Shown here: positions 24,580 through 34,464 of the stretch, in pieces
How the letters are laid out: every line of letters starts with the position of its first letter
How positions within the stretch are numbered: position 1 is the first letter of the stretch
NCBI GenBank assembly: GCA_033961575.1
Contig: CM066732.1
Span: forward strand, 50,311,001-50,375,000
Source: Aselliscus stoliczkanus
Taxonomy: Eukaryota > Chordata > Mammalia > Chiroptera > Hipposideridae
Direction: 5' to 3'
Length of the DNA: 64,000 nt
The notes under the pieces: model-generated
Seen by the model: only the letters and a program-made list of their open reading frames with translations
The model's database searches: none
What the model was told of the DNA's origin: nothing
Program-made: the position numbers and the translations under genes

Positions 24580-24760
24580 GCTTGAAACTATGAGCCCAGG
24601 TCTCTTCTCTCAGGAAGTCAAGGTCCACCTTAGTTTCCATTTCCTTCCAGAAGCCTTTCCTGATAGTCCCAGTGCAACCTTCCCTTCCCCTCTCAGAGCT
24701 GCTGAGTCCCTGTCAAACACGGATGCTCAGTCGCATGCTCTCATAGGTGATGCCAGCTTG
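24580..24760 (+). repeat. L2 fragment
   Basis: CAGGAAGTCAAGGTCCACCTT and TTCCAGAAGCCTTTCCTGATAG are the familiar L2 'CAGGAAGCCTTCCCTGA' region in the sense orientation. Confidence 0.55.
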
Positions 24761-25784
24761 TCCTGCAGAGAAATCCCAAGCCCTACGGGTGGACACTGTT
24801 GAGGTGTACAGCGTGTGGTCAGCAAGTGGTGCCCGCTTATCTTCACTGCAGTAGATTCCCCAGGAGGGCTCAGACCTTCCAAGTGAACATCCATAAACTA
24901 AGACGTCAGATGTAAGTCCTGGGTCTGGGATTAAAAGCACACTCTGCATGGGGGACACTTCTCCAAGTATGTGGATTGGTCCTTTTAAAAACAAGGTAAG
25001 GCAGCCACTTTTTAAGATGGAAAATATTTGCCCAGTTTCCCAAGCTATTTTTTGAAGCATAATCTTCTCTAGGTAAATGGAGAACAACCTTGAAATGAAT
25101 TTGGAAATAACACATATTATATACCCAAGGGAAATTCCCAACATACAAGGCTCTGAAAAGTCCTGTAAGTTAAAAAAAAAAATCTGCCCAACTTTTTTAA
25201 TGTAGCATTGTCCAGCTTTTTGGGACCATGGAATTCATGTCAGTATAACAAGAGTTATCACTTGGAACTATTCTGCCACGGAACCCCTTAGGCAATACTA
25301 GGGCTGGCAGTGGTGGGATTGGGAGTGGCATGGATGTGAGCCAGTGAGTGTCCCAGTCACACGGTGGCCTGTGACATTTGCAGGAGCCATTCTAAATTGT
25401 TGGGGAACTAGGTACAAGGCTAGCCATCTTCCTTTTTTTTGTATTTATCAGGAAGAAATCATTTGGCTACAAGCAGCACAGGGTAGCTCCGCATTTCTTC
25501 TATCCTGTAGATGGGGACCTGGCAAGGGCCAGATGTGTGGGGATCCTGAGTTCAGGAACCTCCCCGCTTCCCACCCTAACGTCAGAGACCCCTGTGGGAA
25601 TTCGGGATGAAGATCCTCCTTAGATGAGCAGAGTTGCTGCTTTCTTACTAAAGGATGAAAGTTGGGTAGCTATGGGGTTGACATGGAGACAGCAGCTGGG
25701 TGGTAGTAAAAACGGAGTTTCTTTATTCCAAGGACTACGGGTCCCTGAACCCATTCCTCAAAATGCCATTCTAGGAATCGCATA
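24761..25784. other. Unique sequence, nothing recognised
   Basis: No repeat or gene recognised. A 143-codon minus-strand frame at 24,713-25,144 overlaps a second frame on the same strand and resembles no protein. Confidence 0.45.
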
Positions 25785-25960
25785 ATTTGTTCCTGACACA
25801 AATCCCATGGGGTCTACAGAACAGGTGTTAACATTGCCCCCAGTTCATCAGTGAGGAAAGAGCAGCTCAGAGAGAAGACGAGCATCTTGACTGGATGTTT
25901 TCCATCCATCCATTCACTCACTCAGGAAAAGTTATCAGGCACAGCTCTGCACCGGGCCCC
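25785..25960 (-). repeat. MIR/L2 remnants
   Basis: CAGTTCATCAGTGAGGAAAGAGCAGCTCAGAGAGAAG-type text (25,840-25,876) is the reverse MIR 'TTTACAGATGAGGAAACTGAGGCTCAGAGAG'. The adjacent CATCCATCCATTCACTCACTCA may be an L2 end. Confidence 0.5.
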
Positions 25961-26349
25961 ACACCCCTGCGTCCTGCCCACATTTGCTTGGTTCTGCACA
26001 GAAAATGAACAAGCTTCTCCTAGCAGACAAGGTGTTTGGTCTTGCCACAGTAGCAAGTGGTGTTCAAATCAGCAAGCAGAGGGGAAGCCCTGCTCTGGGC
26101 AGGCCCGAGTCTCGGCCATTTCTTTGGGGAGAACTTTGAAGATCTGTGAATTCTGGAAAACAGATTCTCGGTTTTGTTTTGGAGGCTGGTATTCTAAACT
26201 GTTTTACTTATGTTTTGAGTACACATATTAAGTCTTAAAGGGTTGTATATGTTTCCAAACTATCAAGTTTGATCAGATAACTATAGCTCAAAAGAAGAAG
26301 TTGGTACAACACCAACTAGAATTGGTCCTATGGACATTTAGGGCTGAAT
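25961..26349. other. Unique sequence, nothing recognised
   Basis: No repeat or gene recognised. Confidence 0.5.
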
Positions 26350-26548
26350 AACTTCATTGTGGGGGCCTATTCTGTGAATTGTAGGGTGTTTAGCAGTATC
26401 CCTGGCCTCTGCCCACCAAATGCCAATAATAGCCTGCTCAGCGCTGTGTCAGCCAACACTGTCTCCAGACATTGCCAAATACCCACTCCCCGCTTTGGTG
26501 GCACGGGCCACAATTGTCCCCAGTTTAGAACCATTGTCCTAAAGCATG
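26350..26548 (-). mobile_element. MER20 (non-autonomous hAT-Charlie transposon)
   Basis: Reverse MER20 over nearly its full length: GTAGGGTGTTTAGCAGTATCCCTGGCCTCTGCCCAC-type start, GTCTCCAGACATTGCCAAAT near 26,460, and the TTTAGAACCATTGTC end near 26,525 (counterpart of 'GAGAACCACTG'). In placental mammals some MER20 copies act as hormone-responsive regulatory elements; whether this one does cannot be seen. Confidence 0.85.
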
Positions 26549-27289
26549 TTGCATGTACTGTGCAGTCTTTAATTCTAGGGCCAGCAGCTAGGAAGCTAGG
26601 AAGGTACATAAGGCAGTTAAGCCAAGTGTGATAACTGGTACAGCAACTCGCTGAAGGGCTAACCTAGACGTAGCTACCTGGGGGAGGTTAGAACCCAGGA
26701 TTTCCAGCTTCAACCTGCTTCCAGCCTACTTGTTCCACAGTTGCAGGGACCCTCAGATGGGTGGTTTCTGCCACAGCCTGTGCCCTTTGCAGCCAGAGGT
26801 GAGAAGCCAGGTGGAGAAAGAAGTCCTTAGCCCTACGTGGATCGTGTGAATCAGGGTGTGAGGTGAGGGGCTTGCGATGTGTGCTTCTGGGTCCCACCCA
26901 GAATGGGGAGCCTGTGCACTTGAGCAGCCAAGAAATCAGCGTTTCCAGGGGGGCCTGCCTTAACCTGCCCTGCGGTTTGGGATAATGGGAGTGGGGCTAA
27001 TGACAATCAAACTGCCCCTTTCCACGCTCCAGATCGAAGTGACTCTCCTGGGAAGCTGATTAACTGTTTCTCCCTCTTCATATCTGTGCACATCCTGCCT
27101 TGGGTTGAAAACGTTCGCCGGGCAGCGTGGGGCTGGTGGGGAGCCACAGAGCCTAAGCCTCTGTTTATGACACATGTCATATTTCATGGACCACGTCTGG
27201 ACCCTGCCTGCCTCCTAATCTCCTTGGAATGCCGGGGCTCCCTCCGTGAGCTGTGTGTTATTCCAATGACTTCAGTGGGTGTTGCAGTT
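26549..27289. other. Unique sequence, nothing recognised
   Basis: No repeat or gene recognised. GC content is somewhat higher than at the flanks. Confidence 0.5.
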
Positions 27290-27760
27290 TCCAATTTCCT
27301 AACCTTTCTATTAAAATTAATATTTAGATTTTATAACTTTAAAACTGGAAGGATGATGGAAGCAGTATTTGATGTTTATGTCTCTCAGTCACGAAAATGC
27401 TCCCAATTTCACTCAGGCCGGGCCACACACATGTAGTCACAATAAATAGCATTTAACGTGTTTACAGTAGGGAGAGGATGAGGAGGACTTCTGTTTTTAT
27501 ACTGATGGGCTCAGCTGGACTGGGGATACTATTGTTTACAATGAGCTACATTTTTTGTTGTTCTGATTTACCCTCAAATTAAATCTTTATTTCAGAAACC
27601 AACCCCAGGGAGTCCGGGTAACGAGGGAATGTAATAAACAGCAGTAGGAAAGAGCGCGTAGCTGCTACCCCTGGTAATTAGTCCAAATGTCTCAATCAGA
27701 GTGGTTTTCAAAGTTTTACGGCCGCAGTTTGGTCACAGGTTTATTTGTAAAAAGCTGGTT
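27290..27760. promoter_or_regulatory. Candidate conserved non-coding block
   Basis: Repeat-free, with motif-like words: TATTAAAATTAATATTTAG near 27,310, CACAATAAATAGC near 27,437, CTGGTAATTAGTCC near 27,670 and CAGGTTTATTTGTAAAAAGC near 27,736. No coding frame. Regulatory status is inference. Confidence 0.22.
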
Positions 27761-27791
27761 TGGCGTATGGCTCGGGGTGGCCTTTGTCTGT

Positions 27792-27825
27792 GGGGGAGGG
27801 GTGTTTGGGGGTTTGGCGACATGGG
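27792..27825 (+). other. Predicted G-quadruplex motif
   Basis: Four G runs sit close together: 27,792-27,796 (5 G), 27,798-27,801 (4 G), 27,807-27,811 (5 G) and 27,823-27,825 (3 G), with loops of 1, 5 and 11 bases. The first three runs are strong; the long third loop weakens the call. Confidence 0.5.
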
Positions 27826-28688
27826 ACGCGGGGAAGTCAGACTTTCAGGTTTGATAAGGGATGATGCCTGCGTTTCTTCTTACCATCTGTTTCCAAATGA
27901 AAAAGTGTCCGAATTTAAAAAAAACTTAAAGCACCAACTGGGAATGGGAAACTGCTGTCCGGCCTTGGTTTTGAGGACATGCACGAAAGGGGAGGGGCAA
28001 AGCTGGGACTGAGTATGGGAGCCTTCCCCGCCGGCAAGGCGGCTGTCCCATAATCCCAGGCCGGGATGGCCATGGAAAACCTCGGGTGCCTGCGGGAGGG
28101 GTGGGGGACTGTCACCGGCCCAGCACACCCCTCACTCCCCCAGCTCCATGGGAAAACGGAGGCCCCGGCCTGGCCACCACTTACCTGCCCAGAGGTGTCG
28201 TGGAGGCCTGTGCCCTGGGAGACCTCCATTCTTCCCAGAAAGTGACCAGGACGCACACAGCAGTGGGACCAGCTCTGTTCAGAGTCCCGTTCTCCCGCAC
28301 GTGACCCCTGCTGCCCTGACTCTCTCCATCGTGCCCACTCCCTCACTCACATTCACTGAGCACCGTGGTGAGCAGACAGGTACTTAGCTGTCTTATTTTC
28401 TGAGCTGAATGGTAACACAGGCCTGTGGATAGGTGGGGGGCTCCTCAGAGCACAGTGGAGGGACATTTTAAATGAGAACCCCCAGAAAGCATGAGGTCTA
28501 TGTGACTAGACCCCCTGCCTGCCTGCAGGACACTTAGCCTGCTTGGGGCCGAAGTGGGGGTTCAGGCAGACGTACCTCTCTGTCTAGTGCAAAGGAGAGT
28601 ATGGTGGGGCTAGGATGCCATGTCGCTTATTTATTTTTAAATAACATTTTTGAAGACCTTCTCCTAAAGAACCTCAGAAATCATCAAC
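27826..28688. other. GC-richer unique sequence, nothing recognised
   Basis: Several CpGs occur at 28,020-28,100 but too few for an island. Open frames on both strands (27,880-28,387) are mirror products of GC-rich DNA and resemble no protein. Confidence 0.45.
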
Positions 28689-28689
28689 C

Positions 28690-28915
28690 GCTGAGACCAA
28701 GGGTCAGCCAACTGTTTCTGTAAAGGGACAGACAGTAAATATTCCAGGTCTTCTGGGCTACAAGTCTCTGTTACGACCACTCACTGCTGTAAGCGGGGAG
28801 CAGCCGCAAAGCATCCCTAAACAAACGGGGTGGTGGCTGTGTTGGAATAAATCTTTATTTACAAAATCAGATGGTGGGCACGATTTGGCCTATATAGCCA
28901 ACCCCTGTCTCTGCA
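28690..28915 (+). mobile_element. Non-autonomous hAT-Charlie-type transposon
   Basis: The text GGGTCAGCCAACTGTTTCTG, AAAGGGACAGACAGTAAATA, GTTGGAATAAATCTTTATTT and CCTATATAGCCAACCCCTG follows a common mammalian repeat ('AGGGGTCAGCAAACTTTTTCTGTAAAGGGCC..' to '..CCGACCCCTG'). The terminal inverted repeats (GGGTCAGCCAAC and CCAACCCCTG) are visible. The subfamily name is not certain. Strand is by remembered convention. Confidence 0.75.
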
Positions 28916-29289
28916 GACTTTACCTCCGTGTGTCAACCAAGTGCAGATCCAATATATTCCAAAACAAGCAAAAGCCCCGTTGTTGCTGGCGTGTACTCTG
29001 GAGTTAGGCTACGACGGTGCGACTATAATGAACATGGACAGGCTTTTTGTCTTGTCATTGTTCCTTAAACGATACAGTATAACAGCTATGTACATGGAAT
29101 TATAAGTGACCTAGGGATGATTTAAAGGATGTGTGGACATGCTGTGCAAATACTGCGCCATGCTGTGTGAGGGACTCGAGCACCCAGAGTTTGGTATCTG
29201 TGGGGGCCCTGGCACCTGAGAATCGCCAGGGACAGCTGTAGCTAACCACCGCGGCTTAATCATCTATTTTCCCTTTTGTGGTCAACGTT
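28916..29289. other. Unique sequence, nothing recognised
   Basis: No repeat or gene recognised. Confidence 0.5.
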
Positions 29290-29515
29290 TACTCTTCTTT
29301 CATCCTCTCCCACTAATATTCTTCCTTTTCTCCTTCCTCTGTCCCTTCTTCCCTGCCTTCCCTCCTTCCTTCTTATTGCCCTTTCTCTCTGTCAATATGA
29401 ATTATGTCATACACTGCGGAAGGCACAGGGGCCACGACGATGGATAAGATGGTGTGGTCCTATTTCTCCTGGAGCTTCTAATAGGGAATATTAATGAGTG
29501 AGCAAATCACTAAAA
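29290..29515 (-). repeat. CT-rich stretch and L2 3' remnant
   Basis: The CT-rich segment 29,310-29,385 leads into ATACACTGCGGAAGGCACAG and GATAAGATGGTGTGGTCCT, then GAGCTTCTAATAGGGAATAT, which parallels reverse L2 ('..GCCAGGCACTG..GGTCCCTGCC..GAGCTTACATTCTAG..'). Confidence 0.5.
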
Positions 29516-29529
29516 TAAAACATTGTAGC

Positions 29530-30030
29530 CGATGCTGGTTTCCCAATATCCATCTCCATTTCTTTGTCACTGTTAGACTCCCTATTTTGTTCACAGTGGC
29601 CATGTCCCAGATTTTAAAAAAAATCTCTTCTGCTTCCCTTGTAGCTAGAGATGGTCGTGTGACAACATTCTGGCCAAGGAGACACAGGCAGAAGTCCTTG
29701 GGGATAGCATCTCTTCCCAAGTGAAAAGGCAAGCCCCTTCTGCCTTTTGGACTTGGCCCTTTCATTTTCTTTCCACCTGGAATGCTGCTGTGATTCCTGG
29801 AATGTAGCAGCTGCATTGTGATCATGAGGATAAAAGCTACGTGCTAAAAATGAAAGCAAGAAGGTGGAAAGAGCCTGGGTGGGTCCCTGATGACATTGTC
29901 AATTCTTGGTACCAGCTCTGCACTGCCTACCTCTGCACTTGTTGCAGAAACAACTAAATTTATTTTTTAAGCTAATATAGCAGGCTTTCCTGTTACGTGC
30001 AACCCAAGGAAATAGTAATGGACTGACTTG
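29530..30030 (+). mobile_element. Old LTR or LTR-like repeat, probably ERVL/MaLR-related
   Basis: The order of blocks matches a mammalian repeat I recall: TCTGGCCAAGGAGACACAGG, GAATGCTGCTGTGATTCCTGG, CATTGTGATCATGAGGATAA, GGTGGAAAGAGCCTGGGTGG, TCCCTGATGACATTGTC, and a 3' end CTTTCCTGTTACGTGCAACC. The 3' end parallels '..TTCTGTTACTTGCAGCC..'. The exact family is not assigned, and no retroviral coding sequence is present. Confidence 0.55.
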
Positions 30031-31249
30031 TAAGTAATATCATGATAACAGAGCCATGGATTACAATGTAGTGCTCAGTAATTATTTGCAGAGTCTAAAA
30101 AGGAAAGTAAGCATAACCACTCTCAATGAGATATTGCCTCTCTCTGTGTGTCTCAACATTTAGCAGTGGCCCCCATGACTGCAGGAGGAAACCATGGCAC
30201 CTCACTGGCAGCCCAGCCCAGCATGGTTATAAAAATGAGTTATGAAGACTGAGTTGTTTACTAAGTCTGGGGAACCAGTGCAGTCAATTTAGATGGGGTG
30301 CGGCAGGTCTTGGTTCAGTTCTAGAAACGACTTGTTACCCAAGTTTCCTTTCCTCCTGCAGGGAAAGCCTTGGTTATGGGCTCCGGCTCCTGCACTGACT
30401 GTATCCTGTGACTCTAAGCTTGCCACACATTAGGGGACATTAGTACATTCAAAGTGACGTGCGTGAGTGTGTGTGTGTACAGACATGCTTGCGGGGGGGG
30501 GGCACAGGTAATCATGACCACAGGAACAGACCCTCTGTTACCAGTTTCAGAATCAGTATTAACAACCCTCAGTAAAGACCTCAGCCACCACCCAAGGCCT
30601 CCATCGCTGCTCAGCCACCGGGGAAATCACAAATCTCCTGTTTGTTTGTGGGCACCAGCTGGCTCATAAACTGTTGGCATGAGACTTAGTTCTCAGCACT
30701 TAAGCACACCTGACTCAAGTTCACGTATGATCAGGGAGGAGGGCGGTGACCCGATGTAGGTGAATTGGAAAATGAAACTGAACGTTCCTTGAATTCGAGT
30801 CCGGAGGAGACTTCTTCAGGGAAGGAAGAGAGGGTCATCTTCTTGCTTTTGATTGGTGCTCACTTCCGCTGATAAAATTCTAGAGACACACTCACGTTGA
30901 TTCCTCCCTGACACTAAATTATATCAGCATCTAGAAATTAGAGGCTTGGCTTAAATGCCCGAAGTTCACACGCCCTCACCCAGGGCCGTGCCTTTGGCAG
31001 TGAGGAGCCTTTACGTATCGCCTGCCGTCTCCTGTCTGCTGGCGCCCCTTCTCCTACCTTCCTCCTTAGTCTGCGGATATCTGAACGCTGTCAGGAGGGT
31101 TTGGGTTTGGTTTGCTGGGGTATTTTCAGGGAATTGGTGCACAGTGCCACAGCTGGATGGCATTCAGAAGCTTTCTAGGAAATTCCACTGCGCTTTGCAG
31201 AAACCCTCAGCCTTCGGGTCAGCATTTTGGAAGGGAAGAAAATTGATTC
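30031..31249. other. Unique sequence with a G10 run
   Basis: No repeat or gene recognised. A (GT)n run at about 30,463-30,478 and a run of ten G at 30,493-30,502 are simple sequence. The frame at 30,955-31,395 has no recognisable domain. Confidence 0.45.
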
Positions 31250-31440
31250 TTTCAGCTTTGCTGATGCAATTCTCTCTGATGTGTATCAAGTGTGTTTTGA
31301 CACAATCCCCTGAGTCATTGCGGCTTTTCAATATTCCTGGGCCTATAATGAAAGTCAAAGAGAGGAGAATCTTTTCACTTAATGCCGATTTCTAATATTG
31401 ATGGCACATTACCGCATTTATGTTTCAGAAACCTCAAGGG
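31250..31440. promoter_or_regulatory. Candidate conserved non-coding block (weak)
   Basis: Repeat-free, with TTTTCAATATTCCTGGGCCT near 31,325, CTATAATGAAAGTCAAAGAG near 31,344 and TTTCTAATATTGATGGCACA near 31,390. No coding signature. Only composition supports it. Confidence 0.18.
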
Positions 31441-31994
31441 AGAGAATTAAGCCCCTGGGTCTCAGAGGACGCACATCTCCGGTGGGACTGTGGCTGTCAA
31501 AAGCTGATACCGACACTGGAGACAAAAGAACTTCTTGAGGAGCACATGCCATTCTTCTGCAGGTAACAATGTTTTTTATCATTATCAATTTTATGGTAAA
31601 TACAACAGCTGCAGAAGAATTTGTGAGGTTTTTTTTTTTTTTTTGGCTGTAAGGCATCTTGGAGAGTGTTTGCCAATTTTCTGTCTCAAAAAAGGTGTCT
31701 TTGCATCTCAATTTAGCCCTGAATAATTCAACAGAATCTCTAATAACAGACTTGCATGTTGCAAAACCCCAAAACATGTTGTAAGCTTAAAGAGGCAGCA
31801 AGAAATTTTAGCATCACAAACACAAGTAAAAGAATCAAAGCTAGAAGGTCTTTAAAGGGTAGGAGTCAGTGCTTCACACATGTGTGGGGTGCTTATTTTT
31901 GCTGACAGATTACTAGCTTTTCATAGAGCACGGGCTCCTTAAAGGGATAGACACCATTCCTGAAGGTGGGCTATTGCTCTTAATTCTCTTTTTA
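31441..31994. other. Unique sequence with a long T run
   Basis: A T run of about 17 lies near 31,628-31,644. If it is the reverse of a poly(A) tail, it would end a minus-strand retroposed copy, but the sequence that follows matches nothing I recognise. Confidence 0.4.
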
Positions 31995-32070
31995 TGAAAA
32001 TTCTCCCTCCGTCCTCCCTCCCTCCTCCCTCCCTCCCTCACCCCTCCTTCCCTTCCTCCCTTCCCTCCCA
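31995..32070. repeat. (CCTC)n/(CCCT)n low-complexity tract
   Basis: Pyrimidine-only run of CCTCCCTCCCTCC-type units, interrupted once by an A near 32,041. Confidence 0.85.
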
Positions 32071-32072
32071 TA

Positions 32073-32180
32073 ATTATTGAATCCCTACAACTTTTTAGCC
32101 ACTGTGTGAGATCTTAAGGATTCAGTGATTAGTGAGGACAAACCCAGCCCCTCATCGAGATTAGAATCTAATCTTGTCCT
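32073..32180 (-). repeat. L2 3' remnant
   Basis: AATTATTGAATCCCTACAAC, CCACTGTGTGAGATCTTAAGG and AGATTAGAATCTAATCTTG follow reverse L2 spacing ('TTTATTGAGCACCTACTATG..GAGCTTACATTCTAG'). Confidence 0.5.
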
Positions 32181-32688
32181 CTCCCCCAAATGCCAGGCAG
32201 CTTCGGTGTTTCCTTGGATGCTGAGATACACTCATGTCTTTCCAACAAATTCCCTGTCATCCTCCTGTGCGCCCTCCTCCCCCAACCACCGCCCCCCCCC
32301 CGCCCCGGGTTTTCCTTTAATGTTCTTAAGTGGCTTTTGTTGTTTTGTGATTTTTCTGCCAAAGTCATGATGAGCGCATTGGAAACCTTGATCTACAGGA
32401 GAACATGGAAGGAAACTGGGGGTGCCTGGTTGAGGGAGTTCGCGACTTTGGAAGATGGTTTTATATGTTTGCTTCATATACTTGAAGGGTTGTTATTGGA
32501 AGAGGGATTAAGCTTAACCTATATCTTTCAGAGGGACACATCTATGAGTAAATGAGAAGCAGATTTTGGCTCCAGGGAACCATAAATTTTCTAACAATCA
32601 GGGTAGAGCAAACTCTGACTCCCGCTGTGCTAAGTGTGTGTATGTTTGCGTTTGTGTATTTTTCTCTATGTATTTATAGATCACAGTT
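32181..32688. other. Unique sequence with a C10 run
   Basis: A run of ten C lies at 32,292-32,301. No repeat family or gene recognised. Confidence 0.5.
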
Positions 32689-32689
32689 C

Positions 32690-32890
32690 TCAATCTCAGC
32701 ACTATTGATGTTTTGGGTCTGATAATGGTCTTTGTGGGGGGCTAGCCTGTGCCTGTGGGATGCTTAGCAGCACCCCTGACTTCTACCCACTAGGTGCCAG
32801 TAGTACCCCCCGAGTTTTAACAACAAAACTAATGTCTATTCTTTGCCAAATGTCCCCTGGGGGGGGAAATTGCCCTTGGTTGAGAGAAAA
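32690..32890 (-). mobile_element. MER20 (second copy)
   Basis: Reverse MER20: CAGTTCTCAATCTCAGCACTATTGATGTTTT-type start, GGATGCTTAGCAGCACCCCTGACTTC-type block, ACCCACTAGGTGCCAGTAGT, then GCCAAATGTCCCCTGGGGGG. It lies in the same orientation as the copy at 26,350 and is a little more complete at its left end. Confidence 0.85.
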
Positions 32891-33089
32891 ATATATATAG
32901 CATGTAGTACAAGGTGTATGTCATATAGTTAAGATATCATATATAATATAATATATGTACATACCATATATATATGATGTTCTATTCACACACACTATCC
33001 ACTGCTTTTCTAAAGTTTGCGTTATACCACTTCACTTTTATGAAAGATCTGCATTAGTTGCTGTTTGCGGATACTGAACAAAATCCAGA
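32891..33089. repeat. AT-rich region with (TA)n-like runs
   Basis: ATATCATATATAATATAATATATG (32,934-32,957) and neighbours are simple AT-rich sequence. Confidence 0.6.
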
Positions 33090-34020
33090 GTATTTTCACT
33101 ATTACATCAAGTCCTTGTTTAACGTCATTTCTCGGTGATGTTGATGAGAAAAAAATGGATTCCTGGCCGAGGTCATTGTATGGAGTTTGCAGGTTCTCCC
33201 CACGTCTGGGTGGGTCTTCTCTGGGGCCCCCGGTCTCCTCCTGCCTCCCAAAGATGTGCACGGTAGGTGACCCGGTGTGTCCCCATTGTCCCATTGAGAA
33301 TGTGGGTGTGAGTGGCCCTGCGATGAGGGGCATTCGCTGCACAATGGTACCCCACCTCACACCCAGAGTTGCCCGGATAGGCTCTGGCCACCTGTCTCCC
33401 TGACTGGAATAAGCAGGGAGGAAAAGAATGGTCTTACTTGCCTTTATTCATCTTTCTTAAATGTATGCATGGCTTACATTCATTTCAGTGTTTAGTGTTA
33501 GAAGTGTTTGGGGTCTTTGTTTAGAAGCTGGGTTTTGTTTTTGTGATGACAACTATGCCATAAGAACTTAACTCTTGTTTATATCAATTAACCTACAGTA
33601 AAATTGGTTTTGTTATATGAGTACGTCGTTTTGCTTAAAGTTGCAGTTTCCAAGACCCTATCAACAAGGTTAAGTGAGAACTTACTATACAAAAAAAAGG
33701 TGGGAAATGAAAATAGTGTCCAGCGCTTGTTTTGCAGGGAGCCGTTATGGAGGCAGCAGTGCCCCGAGAAGCAAGAGTGGCCCCACCGAGCTCTCTTTAC
33801 TTTATACTAGCTGTACCTTTAGTGTACCATTCCTGCTTTTACTGTATGTTACTGTTATTTTAGGTTTCACATGTTATTTGGTATGGTTTGGTAGGTTATT
33901 CGAGGGGTCGGGGAACATTAAACATTTTTATATAAATTAGTGGTGATTGTGCCATTTCGGCTTACAAGAGCTTTCATAGGAACATTGCTGTTGAGTAATG
34001 GGGGAAACCTGTATACATTG
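33090..34020. mobile_element. Decayed, long DNA-transposon-like element of an ancient type
   Basis: The block GTTCTCCCCACGTCTGGGTG, TCCTCCTGCCTCCCAAAGATGTGCA, GAATGTGGGTGTGAGTGG and GCCCGGATAGGCTCTGGCCA (33,191-33,386) parallels a phrase spread widely across vertebrate repeats ('..GTTTCCTCCCACAGTCCAAAGACATGC..GGGATAGGCTCCAGC'). Downstream come AAAATTGGTTTTGTTATATG (33,600) and CAACAAGGTTAAGTGAGAAC (33,662), and then a separate block ending AATGGGGGAAACCTGTATA (33,998-34,016). This may be one element or two adjacent ones. No transposase frame is visible, and family and strand are not assigned. Confidence 0.5.
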
Positions 34021-34029
34021 TATGGATTG

Positions 34030-34444
34030 AGTGGGTGGGTGGATGGATGGATGGATGGATGGATGGATGAATGGATGGATGGATGGATAGGGATGGATGG
34101 ATGGATGGATGGTGGTTGGATGGATGGATGGATGGGTGGATGGTGGATGGATGGATGGATGCATGGATAGGGATGGATGGATGGATGGATGGATGGATGG
34201 ATGGATGGATGCATGGATGGGTGGATGGTGGATGGATGGATGGATGGATGGATGGATGGATGGATGGATGAATGGATGGATGGATAGGGATGGATGGATG
34301 GATGGATGGTGGTTGGATGGATGGATGGATGGATGGGTGGATGGTGGATGGATGGATGGATGCATGGATAGGGATGGATGGATGGATGGATGGATGGATG
34401 GATGGATGGATGGATGGATGGATGCATGGATGGATGGATGGATA
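34030..34444. repeat. (TGGA)n satellite with about 200-bp higher-order structure
   Basis: About 415 bp of TGGA units with repeated variant units (TGAATGGA, TAGGGATGG, TGGTTGG, TGGGTGG, TGGTGG, TGCATGG). The same order of variants appears twice: the TGAATGG mark at 34,069 and 34,270, the GGTTGG mark at 34,114 and 34,311, and the GCATGGATAGGG mark at 34,161 and 34,362. That gives a period of 197-201 bp. All six frames stay open because neither TGGA nor TCCA repeats contain stop codons, so the long frames seen here are artefacts. Confidence 0.95.
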
Positions 34445-34464
34445 GACAGACAGACAGACAGACA
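34445..34464. repeat. (CAGA)n tract flanking the TGGA satellite
   Basis: Five CAGA units directly abut the end of the TGGA array, a related tetranucleotide that probably arose by mutation and slippage from it. Confidence 0.85.

Noticed and set aside
27990..28110. CpG island or promoter
   Set aside because: A few CpGs in about 100 bp are far short of island length, and no exon or transcript signal is nearby.
31628..31644. Minus-strand retroposed gene copy starting at a T run
   Set aside because: The following sequence matches nothing I recognise and shows no open frame.
34030..34464. CRISPR-like repeat array
   Set aside because: There are no unique spacers between direct repeats; it is a tetranucleotide satellite in a mammalian genome.
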